Shown here piece by piece: positions 11,331-21,628 of a DNA stretch of 36,574 nucleotides. The position numbers and the translations under genes are program-made. Every line of letters begins with the position of its first letter. Position 1 is the stretch's first letter. The notes below the pieces were generated by a model. It saw only the letters and a list, made by a program, of their open reading frames with translations. It was not told the origin of the DNA and ran no database searches. Source of the DNA: Gracilaria domingensis (Eukaryota > Rhodophyta > Florideophyceae > Gracilariales > Gracilariaceae); assembly GCA_022539475.1 (NCBI GenBank), contig VCMS01000346.1, positions 59,276 through 95,849 on the forward strand, given 5' to 3'.

Positions 11331-12109
11331 TGATGGAGGTTATAGCTGGAAAGGGAAGGTTGAGAGAAAGGATGGGGGGGAATGAAAGGAAGTTCGCCAG
11401 CTCTGGCTCGGAATTTACTTCGAGGTGCTCGAGTTACCGCCTATATAGAACTACTTTGCGCAACCATCGCAAACCTCCAACTCCAAGCAATACCTAAACC
11501 ACTAGCTAGAGACACTCAATACTACCAATCATCTCCTAACATAACATCGTAACACTCCCACACTATCATGGCAGCTTACAACAACAAAGCACAACAGTGC
11601 ACAACAGTGCACAACAACTTACTTGCCTACACATAACCTTGACCATGCACAGATTCACATAGTGCCAACACACTGTAATCCCTACACCACACCATAACAG
11701 TTACGTACAAGCTCACCAACAACACTTCACCACAAACGTACTCCAAGTCCTACGTCACCAGCAACACCACACTGTAATCCTCTTGACACCGCATCAACTC
11801 TTCACCATAGTGCCCAAGTTACACCAAGCTGTCCTACATGTCCACGTACATACGTGTGTACCCTGTGCATCCTGTACAGTATGCTCAGTGTACTAGCTAC
11901 ACACGTGTACCCTGGAAACAACCCATTAGCACCACAACACTTGTACCAACCACAATGCATATGACCATTTGCAGTGGCCAATCAGAAGCTCGTTTCACGT
12001 TCAGTTTGCGCAGAGGCGCATATGCGCTTTTCCAACGGCACCCTCCAAAACAGCCCATGCACCCCAGCACTTTTGGTTTTCAGTGACAGCACAGGGTCAA
12101 CATCCAACA
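11331..12109 (-). repeat. Cop1b LTR (5' LTR of B1)
   Basis: 779-bp LTR, plus-strand start TGATGGAGGTTATAGC and end CAACATCCAACA. TATA box at 11442-11447; palindrome and inverted CCAAT kept. Homologous along its length to Cop1 LTRs with many small differences. Confidence 0.9.
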
Positions 12110-12783
12110 AAAGACTCGTTCTGAATACAACCAGATCCAGGAAACCAAGTAGAAAACCAAAGAGGGAAACACCAAAGTAGCTTTGACAAACAAAAATACA
12201 AGCAGAGTGAGGGACTCAATGCTTATGTTACACAAAGAGGGTAAAGGCTGGAGTGGAGTATTCTCAACACTCAACAGCGAGGGCGCCAGCGGAGACCTTG
12301 TAACCAGGTCTACAACGCTCGTCGTGACGCGTCCCGTACGCGATCACAGGCGGAGTTCGGGTACTCGACGCCTGGAGTATACTCACGGGTGAGACAGAAC
12401 TCAACCCGGAAAGAAAAAGAAGAAGAAGAAGCAGCGGGTCCACTGGTAGGATCTAATATCCGGTTACTCTAGAGGTCCGAACCTCTGGTCCCTGATTACT
12501 GTCTCCAGGTGAGGCACGAGTTCTTCTTGACCTACCCTGCTCTGCGTACTTCAGAGCAAGGGGCTTTACAATCCCTACGAGACGTCCCAGGGAGGTTAGT
12601 AGCCAAAGATATGCGTTCACCAGTTAGCCCCTGCTAGTCGCTTGCGAGAAATCAGCGCGGTCCTTCTGCTCGCTCGCTCGCTCGCCTACCTGTCGCAAGA
12701 AAACAAAACTTCGTAGAATCCAAAAGAGAAATCAGTAGAAGAGCGTGACGTCTGCGAAGAGTCGACGCTCTGGGCCCATAACC
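12110..12783 (-). other. Cop4 leader with hairpin domain and primer-binding site
   Basis: Primer-binding site CTGGGCCCATAACC at 12770-12783. The hairpin domain (12449-12593) is homologous to the Cop1 domain but with different stem sequences that still pair. It lies only about 190 bases from the primer site, against about 950 in Cop1, so the Cop4 leader lacks most of the Cop1 spacer. A short GCTC repeat lies at about 12668-12684 and a purine tract at about 12411-12432. The part from 12110 to 12410 holds nothing I recognise. Confidence 0.7.
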
Positions 12784-13512
12784 TAACGCAAGGCACGCAG
12801 GTTAGACGAAGGGAAGTGAGAAAAATGTGAACAAGATGGGTAAAACAAACAAAGGGAGTAGGCCACCTTCGACCGAGTTTAGTGATCGGGGACGATCGCA
12901 ACCTACTAGTACTAACCGCGCACCGCCGCCGTCGCTGCATGCGACATAACAGCACACGCTGTCAAAGTGTACACCTTGACAACGAAAGCGCGCGCAAATC
13001 AAAATACGAGTTCAAAACCACTAAATCAAACTGCGCCAAATCCAATGCCAACTCCATGATCCATTAGTAGCCCCAAAAAATCAACATTTTCAATCCGGCG
13101 CATCAAACCCCCTCGCGCAGCTCAGAGTCGCACATTCGCTCCAAAACCCTTCGCAATAGCCTAGAATCGCACATCTTGCAAAAACCGCCCAGTATAGCCT
13201 GTATTCGCACATTCTCAGCTACTGCATAAGTGGCCAGCACTAGCAGACTCCAGCCAATCACAGCCCACCACTTGTGCCATCCGCCACTCCTGGCCCATAC
13301 AGCAAGAACCACTTGTCCAAACTACGTTGCATACACGCATTTGCAGTAGCCAATCATATTGCAGTATCAAGTTGGGTTTGCGGGGAGGCGCATATGTGCT
13401 TTTCGCGCGAGGGTGCCCAAAAGTGCCCATGCTCCCCTGCAACTTTGTATTCCAAGTACTTGGAGCACCCTTGAGGGAATGACAGGCACTCGACACCATC
13501 CAAACATCAACA
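12784..13512 (-). repeat. Cop4 LTR
   Basis: About 729 bp, from the base after the primer-binding site to CATCAACA at 13512; sense start TGTTGATGTTTGGATGG. The sense 3' end reads GCGTTA rather than the usual CA. No TATA box is visible at the position seen in the other families. It contains the near-palindrome and inverted CCAAT motif. Confidence 0.65.
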
Positions 13513-14045
13513 CTCTTCACAAACTCAATGGTGAGTTGGCGATCTCTGATCGTGGTGTCAATTGCAACAATGAGGTGCTCAAAACGTTCCGGAAGTCCAC
13601 ATAGAGCGACCATGGCAATGTCCTCTTCTTCAACGTTGACGTCCATACTCTTGAGGTCGGAGGCCAAGTGCCGAACACGATTGATGAATTGTAACATCTT
13701 CTCGTCCTCGCGCATCTTGACAGAGTAGAAGGCACGTCTGGCGTTGATTCGGTTCAGAAGAGTCTTGCGTTGGAACACATTGCAAATGGCGTTCCATGCG
13801 TCAGCAGCAGTGTCAATGTCACGAATGTGATCCAAGTGCTCGTCGGCAAGCGTGAGTTTAATGATCGCTCTAGCCCTTTCGTCTCGGATTTGCCATTTTG
13901 CCAGTTCCTCTTCATCCGTGGGTGCAGAAGTGGTGAAATGGTTCTTGAGGTCTTTCAGTGCAAGTACGTATTGAATCTTCCGCTTCCAGGTGTGGAAGTT
14001 ATCCTCACCCAACTTCTCGATCTTGAGCCCACTGAACGAATCCAT
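13513..14045 (-). pseudogene. gag-pol: N-terminal gag of B2
   Basis: ATG at 14045-14043; encodes about the first 178 residues of Gag (MDSFSGLKIEKLGED to LTIEFVKS), without the zinc knuckle. The frame then runs by chance through the Cop4 LTR to 13215, giving a 276-codon chimera. That tail shows no known domain and is not considered a protein. Confidence 0.85.
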
Positions 14046-15287
14046 GTTGTAAGAAGGGAACAGGGGAGCAAATCAAATACGGCGGGTGGCGGGTAGACAG
14101 CAACATCAAACAACGACAGCAAACAACGACAGCAAACAACAGCAGCAAACAACAACAACGGCAAACAACAACAACGGCAAACAACAACAACAACAACAAC
14201 AAAAACTTCAATAGTCGGGACCACTGGCAGGAACTAAATTCCCAGTACCCTAGGGGATCGGACCCCTGACCCCCGGAGACCCTCCGGGTAGGAAACGACT
14301 TCTGCAGTCTACCTCCTCCTGCGTTCCAGGAGAAGGCGCGTTGCTCTCTACGTAGCGTCCAAAGGATGAAAGGATGGTTAATGACTAAAGATATGTCTTC
14401 ACCACTCAACCCAATCTGGCCTCTTGCAAGAACTTGCGCGACCTCGAAACTGCAGCTACTATCACAAACCAAGGTACGCTCCTAACGAGCAGACAATAAT
14501 GCCCACACGCGGCCTGATCCTGAAAAGGAGGTCAGCCTTCGGTACGTCGCCTCCCCGCTCAACCGAGGTTGCACGGATCAAAAGCTCGTTTCGGTTTGCC
14601 TTCACCACAGATCAAGAACCCGACACAAAGTCAGGTCAACAACAACAAAGGTCAGCCACCCAAGTCCAACAGTGCGTCACGGCACCCCGTTCACTTCAGC
14701 ACTCGCGGTACTACCAGGTCTTCCGACCGACACCGTGATCCGCCCCGAAGGACCGGTGGGAGCCCGCTAGACAGCACGTCCGCTTTGGTTCAAGCCGCCA
14801 GACTAACGTCCCCGATTGCTCGGATCAACCGCTTGTCGCTGGACCTCAGATGACAACCCCAAACGCTGAGCACACACAGTGCACAGACTTCAACAACTGC
14901 TGAGCACACACGCAGTGCACAGACTTCAACAACAAATGGCCCTCAACCTCTCGGATCAGAACCCGCAACACGACGCGGGGATCCCAACAATAACGACAGA
15001 GGGAGACCAAACGAAACGGATAGCGATCGACAACACGGGCAACAACGAGCGCCCAAACACAATAACGATACAGAATCAACGTCGAACCACTACCACCACA
15101 ACGCCCTCAGAGAGGAACGCAAGACCGAAAGGAGAAGATCAACACCAACCAACAACACGGTCAACACACCCGACGCAACGACGAAGAGAACGAGAAAGGA
15201 AAACAGCGAAGCGAATGAACGGCGGTGAGGGAGAGCGGCGATAGACGAACGATAACGGCAGAGGTCAACGGGGCTGGGCCCATAACC
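14046..15287 (-). other. 5' leader and primer-binding site of B2
   Basis: Same organisation as the B1 leader: CAA-rich tract (about 14102-14207), hairpin domain (about 14230-14365), primer-binding site at 15273-15287. Only about one substitution (near 14420) is seen against B1 up to about 15238, then several more close to the primer site. Confidence 0.78.
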
Positions 15288-16064
15288 TGATGGAGGTTAT
15301 AGCTGGAAAGGGAAGGTTGGGAGAAAGGATGGAGGGAATGAAAGGAAGTTCGCCAGCTCTGGCTCGGAATTTACTTCGAGATGCTCGAGTTACCGCTTAT
15401 ATAGAACTGCTTTTCGCAACCATCGCAAACCTCCAACTCCAAGCAATACCTAAACCACTAGCTAGAGACACTCAATACTACCAATCATCTCCTAACATAA
15501 CATCGTAACACTCCCACACTATCATGGCAGCTTACAACAACAAAGCACAACAATTCACAACAGTGCACAACAACTTACGTGCCTACACATAACCATGACC
15601 ATGCACAGATTCACATAGTGCCAACACACTGTAATCCCTACACCACACCATAACAGTTACGTACAAGCTCACTAACAACACTTCACCACAAACTCACTCC
15701 AAGTCCTACGTCACCAACAACACCACACTGTAATCCTCTTGACACCGCATCAACTCTTCACCATAGTGGCCAAGATACACCAAGCTGTCCTACATGTCCA
15801 CGTACATACGTGTGTACTCTGTGCATCATGTACAGTATGCCCAGTGTACTAGATACACACGTGTACCCCGGAAACAACCCATGAGCGCCACAACACTTGT
15901 ACGAACCACAATGCATATGACCATTTGCAGTGGCCAATCAGAAGCCCGTTTCACGTTGAGTTTGCGCAGAGGCGCATATGCGCTTTTCCAACGGCACCCT
16001 CCAAACAGCCCATGCTCCCCAGCACTTTTGGTTTTCAGTGACAGCACAGGGTCAACATCCAACA
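15288..16064 (-). repeat. Cop1b LTR (5' LTR of B2)
   Basis: 777-bp LTR, TGATGGAGG... to ATCCAACA on plus. TATA box 15398-15403; palindrome and inverted CCAAT present. Differs from the B1 LTR at many positions, in contrast with the nearly identical leaders. Confidence 0.9.
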
Positions 16065-17527
16065 ATAGGAACAGCCCGGGGACTATCCAGACCAATCTCA
16101 GAGAGTACACGCCTCATCCACACAACCTCCTGAGCAGCCATGGTTAGGGCGTAGTACCTGGCCTCAGCAGTAGACAGAGCAACCGAAGCCTGCTTCTTGG
16201 AACCAAAAAATACCACTGCAGATCCGAACTTGATCATGTACTCAGACATCTTGCGATCGCAGGTGTCACCCGCGTAGTCCGAGTCCACATAGGCTTGCAT
16301 GTCCAGGGATCCAGCCTCGTAGTTCAAGCCATGTCTGCGAGTTCCTTGCAGGTAACGCAACACTCGCTTCGCCGCCCTGTGGCAGTATGCCATGGGGTTG
16401 CTCTGGAAACGAGCGAGGATGAGCACCGGGGCCAGAATGTCCACGCGCGTGCGCAGTGCCAAGTACAGCAGAGACCCGATCATCTGCTGATACAGCTGCA
16501 CATCTTGCGGTGACTTGTCTTCCTCGGCAGCGAGACCCGAGAAGAAGGACTCTACCATTGGACTACGAGCTGGCTTAGAGTTGTCCAGAACGAAGCGTCG
16601 CAGAATTCCTTCGATGTAGAGCGTCTGACCAAGGTGCACTCCATTGACACGAACATCGTCATCAATGCTCCATGTCAACTCTACACCGAGGTAGAGTGTC
16701 ACTTTGTTCTCAACACGAATCTCGTACAACCGCTTGAGCTCCTCCAAGATCCCAGATCGTTCCTTGGCAGCGGGCGGGAAGATGAGCAAGTCATCGACGT
16801 ACACAAGGATATAGCAGTATCCATTATGCTCACTAGCTCTCCGAAAGACGCATGGAGCACTCGGTAGTTCCTGGAAACCAATGGAGTGTAGATCACGTGT
16901 GAACTTAGTATGCCATGCCAAATGGGCTTGCTTCAATCCATACATGGCTTTCTGAAGTTTGTAGCACCGTGAACCAAGACCCGGAACGCTACGCGGTGAC
17001 ATGACCCACACGTCTTCCTCGAGGTCGCCATTGAGGAAGGCAGTCTTCACATCGACTTGAGGCACAAACATCTGCAAGCACAGCGTCAGGTAGAGGAAGA
17101 ACCTCACCAAACTAAATGAAACCACTGGAGCATATGTGTCCATGTAGTTCTCCCCGAAGGTTTGGCCATCATCTTCACTCTCGTCAGCACCAGAGTCACT
17201 GTTACTTGACTGGACACTTGGCGCAGCTTCAACGACTGCAGCATCAGGTTCAGATTCTTCTGGCGTGGTATCGAGAGCATTGGTGATATCATCAACACAG
17301 AGCTCATCATGGAAATCAAAACCTGTGCTTGAGTCCTCGTCGGTGCTGCGAGACTCTGAATCCAAGGTGAAATCAGTATCAGATGCGCTTTCATCCTCCA
17401 TGTACTTCTCTAAGTACTCTACACCGGGGAATGAATCTTCGTCAAATGTGACATGACGGGAACGCATGATGCGCGGCAGTCCATCATCGCCAGCAACAAG
17501 AATGTCGTAGAAACCATGCTCAAGAGT
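16065..17527 (-). pseudogene. Cop3 pol fragment 2 (integrase tail, RT, partial RNase H)
   Basis: One open frame over the whole fragment (about 487 codons). It starts at the LTR boundary with TLEHGFYDILVAGDDG, then SRHVTFDEDSFPG, an acidic Ser/Asp/Glu-rich linker, RT (TYAPVVSF, DVKTAFLNGDL, LVYVDDLL), and RNase H up to YVDSDYAGD and ALSTAEARYYAL, ending at DSPRAVPI before the last catalytic Asp region. The RT segment upstream of TYAPVV (normally about 100 residues, with the KARLVA motif) is deleted in frame. No LTR, primer-binding site or polypurine tract of its own is visible. It is a fragment of another copia lineage bounded by Cop1 and Cop1b LTRs. Confidence 0.87.
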
Positions 17528-18114
17528 TGATAGAGGTTGAAGCTGAAAGGGAAGGTTGAAGAAAGGATAGGGGAATGAAGGGAAGTTCGCCAGCTCTGGC
17601 TCGGATTTTACTTGGAGGTGCTCGAGTCACCACTTATATAGAACTACTTTGCGACACCATCGCACAACTCCAACTCCAAGCAATACCTAAACCACTAGCT
17701 AGAGACACCTCAATACTACCAATCAATCTTCTAACATAACATAGGCTAACACTGCCACACTACATGACCAGCTTACAACAACAAAGCACAACAACGCACA
17801 ACACTGCACAACCGTGCACATCAAGTTACGTGCCTACACATAGACCATGACCATGCACAGATTCACATCAGTGTCAACACACTGTTTTAATCCGTTATCT
17901 GACACCATAACAGTAACTGTACAAGCTCACCAACTAACACGTCACCACAAACTCACTCCAAGTTTCCTACGTCACCAACCAATACCACAGTTAAACCTCT
18001 TGACAGCGCATCTACTCTTCACCACTAGTGCCAAAGTCACATCAAGCTGGTCCGTACATGTCCACGTTACATACGTGTCTGTTACCCTGTGCATTCATGT
18101 ACAGCATGCCCAGC
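17528..18114 (-). repeat. Cop1 LTR, left piece of C's 3' LTR (split)
   Basis: First 587 bases on plus (sense 3' part) of a Cop1 LTR. It stops after ATGCCCAGC where CopN2 begins; the remainder resumes at 22618. Between about 17707 and 18100 it differs from every other LTR copy by more than a dozen small insertions and substitutions. Confidence 0.88.
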
Positions 18115-19105
18115 TGTTAGAGGTTATAGCTGGATCGGCAAAGTTGACATGAGGCAAGATGGGGGATGCAGGGAAATTCGCCAGCTCTGGCTCAGATTTA
18201 CTTGGAGGTGCTTGAGTCACAACCTATATAGCACTTCTTCGCTACTCCATCATGGGACTCCAACTCTGACCAACATGCAACTCACTAACCAGAGACACTC
18301 AATACTACCAATCATCTACAGACATAACATGGTAACAGTGCCAAACTGCTTACAACAGCAGTGCACAACAACGCACAACAGTGTACAACAGTGCACAACA
18401 ATTCAGTACACTACTGCACAGCAGTGCACAACAATGCACAACAATGCACACCAATGTAGTAGCCATGCACGTCCCTGACAGTGTACCGACACATTTCTAC
18501 AGCACACCACGAGCACCACACATCAACGCAGTCAACAATATGACAGCTCACCATAGTAACACGACCATGCATACACACAATGCAACACCTCACCATCATG
18601 ACCAGCCATGCTTACGGAACATCACATCACACTTCACGTGTTGCTGGCACGCTGTAATCTGTACACCACACCGTAGAGTGTACGTGCCAGATACCCAAGT
18701 CCCACATCATCAACAAGTACCTGTAAACCACATGACGTCAGTCACTTAGCTGCAACATGTTCCATTCATCCATACACACACATTTGCATGTAGCACAACT
18801 CAAACATGGTGTAAACTTCACAACACTGACAGTGCTGCCACCTGTACCTTGTGTGCACATACATAGCCTTCAACCCTGTACTTCATGACCACTGTACAAC
18901 CTGTCATCGTTGTACCTTGTGGTCATCCCAGCTGAACGATAGCGTTCCAGTGTAGCCATAAACGTTCAACCCATACTGAGTATACCACACAGCAACGTAG
19001 TATACCAAACAGAACAACATCAATCTCGGTTTCACGTATCAAGGTACCATTCTAGACTCCACACATCTCAACTGCTTGATGTCAGTGACAGCATGACTTC
19101 CAACA
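18115..19105 (-). repeat. CopN2 3' LTR
   Basis: 991 bp, TGTTAGAGGTTATAGC to ACTTCCAACA on plus. TATA box 18225-18230. Parts around the TATA box and in U3 are homologous to the Cop1 LTR; the rest is unlike it. Contains short GTGCACAACAA-type repeats near 18360-18450. Confidence 0.88.
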
Positions 19106-19115
19106 CCCTCCCTCT
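19106..19115 (-). promoter_or_regulatory. Polypurine tract, CopN2
   Basis: CCCTCCCTCT on plus (AGAGGGAGGG in sense) directly before the 3' LTR, followed inward by TGTTACTGACTTCAAG, which resembles the end of the Cop1 internal region. Confidence 0.75.
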
Positions 19116-19530
19116 GTTACTGACTTCAAGCAACCAGCGCTCCTGGTCAAGTACATGCTAAGTAACAAGTCGGGCAGTCAAGAAACCAATGTTACTGCAA
19201 ATAAACCTTACGATGGCCAACGGTGACAACCAAACATCAAGTGCAGTTAGTGTGTGTCCAAGCCCACGGCTGTACCGTTCTACCAGTATACCAAGATCAT
19301 AGTTCTGTTCTGTACGATTCGGATGTTCTGGAAACACCCTCCTTTTGTCACACACTCTGAACTTCTTACTCATCCTTCGTATGGCAACGAAGACAACAGC
19401 TTCCGGTTCAAACAGATATCAACAACAGACAGTGAGAGCCTAAGTCTGAGGATGTTACTCTGACACCCTCCCTCTCTCACTGGCTTTGAACTTCTCTCGG
19501 AACCAAAATGCACCTCAGAGTCCTTCACAA
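19116..19530 (-). other. CopN2 internal region, 3' part, non-coding
   Basis: No gene is recognised. Two further degenerate copies of the polypurine-tract neighbourhood occur: ACACCCTCCTTTTGTC near 19338 and GACACCCTCCCTCTCTCACT near 19460, each followed by a (T)GAACTTCT-like string as at the real Cop1 3' end. Confidence 0.5.
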
Positions 19531-19536
19531 AAGGGA

Positions 19537-20502
19537 TCTAGACGTCCACAACTGACCACATTCTAGACACCGAAAACAAATGTTGCTCCGAGCATGTAAC
19601 ACATAACAACCTCTCGGAGCACCATTAATCACAGTACTTCAACCAGACATGCAAACACACGCAACCTTCTGATTCAAGACCGATTTTCTGAACACCGGAC
19701 ATGCAACAAGTAGCAACCTTCCAGTTCAACATCACCTTCGTAACAGCTGGACATGCAAAAGAGAGCAACCTTCCAGCTCAACAAATCTCTTCAAACAGCG
19801 GACATTCAAAATCACAGCAACCTTCCGCGAATAACACACAAAGAGAATTGCAACACAGGCATCCTGGACTTGCAAAATGACAACCTTCCAGGCCCCGTCC
19901 ATACAAAGTGATGTCCTACACACTCAGGCATGAAACACTTAAACTCCTGAGTCAAACAGCTCTTTCATTCACACCGGACATGCAACACATAGCAACTTCC
20001 AGTGGCAACAAATTGAAACAAAGAGCAAAAAAACATCACAAGCATGAAACAAACACTCAGGCATGAAACACTCAACCTCCTGAATCAAACAGCTCTTCCA
20101 TACACCGGACATACATACAAGTAGCAACCTCCCGGTAACATGAAAACAACATGGAGAGCAAAACACACATCACAAGTGATCAATAATACACTCAGGCATG
20201 AAACACTCAACCTCCTGAGTCAAACAGCTCTTCCATACACACCGGACATGCAACCAAATAGCAACCTTCCGGTACAACAGAAGTAAAGCGAAGAGCACAG
20301 CACACATCCCGGGCATACATAACGACAACCTTCTGAGCCTGCGTAAGGAAGTCACGATAACAACGGACAAGTAACATCTCAACTTTCCAAAGTTGATACA
20401 AAGAAGAGCTCAGACATGTTCAACAATAAACACCCAGGAAGTGTCATAAACGAATCTCACACACACAGTCTCAGGCAGGAAACACTCCACCTCCTGAACT
20501 GT
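19537..20502 (-). repeat. Degenerate tandem array of ~15 compensated hairpins in CopN2
   Basis: Units spaced about 50-100 bases apart, each a short inverted repeat around a 17-21-base loop, often CATGCAA...AGCAACCT. Arms on plus include 19584-19592/19613-19621 (9 bp), 19745-19751/19772-19778 (7), 19798-19802/19824-19828 (5), 19863-19868/19887-19892 (6), 19922-19928/19946-19952 (7), 20190-20196/20214-20220 (7), 20241-20246/20268-20273 (6), 20465-20475/20493-20502 (10, one bulge). Arm sequences differ between units (AGCTGGA, GCGGA, CCTGGA, ACTCAGG, ACCGGA) yet each pairs with its partner. A higher-order repeat of about 135 bases is visible (20025-20136 against 20157-20273). Confidence 0.75.
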
Positions 20503-20509
20503 AGCGAGA

Positions 20510-21628
20510 ATAACAACAACAAACTGCAAGCGATCGGGTGCATAAGGAACTAAGATTCCTGGTACCCTAGGGAGTCGGACCCCTGACCCCCGGAGACCCT
20601 CCGGGTAGGAAACGACTTTCTTCTGTCTACCTCCTCCTGCGTTCCAGGAGAAAGCGCGTCGCTCTCTACGAGACGTCCAGAGGATGGTTAGTGACCAAAG
20701 ATATGCCTTCACCAAGTTAAACCCTCTCTGGTCTCTTGCAAGAACTTGCGCGACCCTGATACTGCAGGTACTATGACAAACCGAGGTACGCTTCCAGCAA
20801 GCAAACAATCAAGTTCACAAGCGGCCTGATCCTGAAAAGGAGGTCAGCCTACGACACGTCGCCTCCCCGCACCACCGCAGCAGTACGGATCAAAAGCTCG
20901 TTTCAGTTTGTCTTCCCAACAGATCAAGAACCCAACACACAGTCAGGTCACACACAACAAAGGTGAACCACCCCTGTTCGATGCAGTACGTCACGGCACC
21001 CCGTCAACTTCAGCCTCGCGGTACTACCAGGTCTTCCGACCGACACCGTTATCTGCCCCGAGGACCGGTGGGAGCCCGCTCGACAGTGCGTCCGAATTGG
21101 TTCAAGCCGCCAGACTAACGTCCCCGATTGCTCGGATCAACCGCTCGTCGCACCGAAACCCAAGTGATCACCACAAATGCCGAGCACACAGGCAGTGCCC
21201 GGACTTCAACGAAAAAACGAATGCTGAGCACAACACACAAGTGCACAGACTTCAACGACAACGGTACTCAACCCCTCGGATCAGAACCCGCAAACACGAC
21301 ACGGGGATCACAACAACGAAAACAGAGGCGAGAAACCAACAAAGCGGATAGCGATCGACGAAAACGAAAATGAACTAGAAACCAAACAGAATCACGAAAG
21401 TAGAACAGCGTCGAGCCACTACCACCAGAACGCCCTCAGGGAGGAACGCAAACCAAAAGGGAAATACAACACCACCAAACCGGTCAACGACAAGAAACAC
21501 GACGGAAAAAACATCGAAAACATCAACAACGGCGTTCAACAACACGGACGGCGGTGAGGGAGAGCGGCGAAAGGGAAACCTCATGACGAACGACAACGGC
21601 AGAGGTCAGCGGGGCTGGGCCCATAACC
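20510..21628 (-). other. CopN2 leader and primer-binding site
   Basis: Homologous to the Cop1 leader: hairpin domain at about 20545-20682, A/C-rich spacer, and primer-binding site GCTGGGCCCATAACC at 21614-21628 next to the 5' LTR. No gag ATG follows; the leader leads straight into the hairpin array. No coding is recognised. Confidence 0.78.

Larger units (their letters stand above)
9040..12109 (-). mobile_element. Cop1b copy B1, 5' part of a Ty1/copia element
   Basis: Minus-strand remnant: 5' LTR (11331-12109), primer-binding site, leader, gag and part of protease. It is truncated at 9040, where it is fused to Cop3 RT with at most one base of overlap. The leader and LTR are a distinct subtype (LTR 3' end TATAACCTCCATCA in sense), whereas gag from about 9040 to 9900 is almost identical to Cop1 copy C, so the copy looks mosaic. 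The right flank is Cop4 leader. Confidence 0.88.
12110..13512 (-). mobile_element. Cop4, divergent copia element: leader and 5' LTR only
   Basis: Minus-strand fragment between B1 and B2. It has an LTR (12784-13512), a primer-binding site and about 660 bases of leader, cut at 12110 by the B1 LTR. No gag or pol is present. The LTR is related to Cop1 only in short blocks (palindrome, CCAAT region, end region). The LTR 5' end abuts B2 gag at 13513, so Cop4 appears inserted in B2 gag, and B1 in Cop4. Confidence 0.75.
13513..16064 (-). mobile_element. Cop1b copy B2, 5' part of a Ty1/copia element
   Basis: Minus-strand 5' LTR, primer-binding site, leader and N-terminal gag, truncated at 13513 where the Cop4 LTR begins. 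Its right flank (ATAGGAACAG) is the RNase H part of Cop3, so B2 apparently landed in a Cop3 element. The region 13828-15238 is nearly identical to B1 9870-11280, while gag and LTR on either side differ noticeably. Confidence 0.88.

Noticed and set aside
13215..14045. 276-codon Gag fusion protein
   Set aside because: The second part reads through the Cop4 LTR by chance; no domain.
18115..19105. Solo LTR next to unrelated unique DNA
   Set aside because: A matching LTR at 21629-22617 with primer-binding site and polypurine tract shows that the DNA between is one element's interior.
19537..20502. CRISPR array
   Set aside because: Repeats are degenerate, spacing is irregular, the variable part is the paired stem and not a spacer, and the context is a eukaryotic LTR element.
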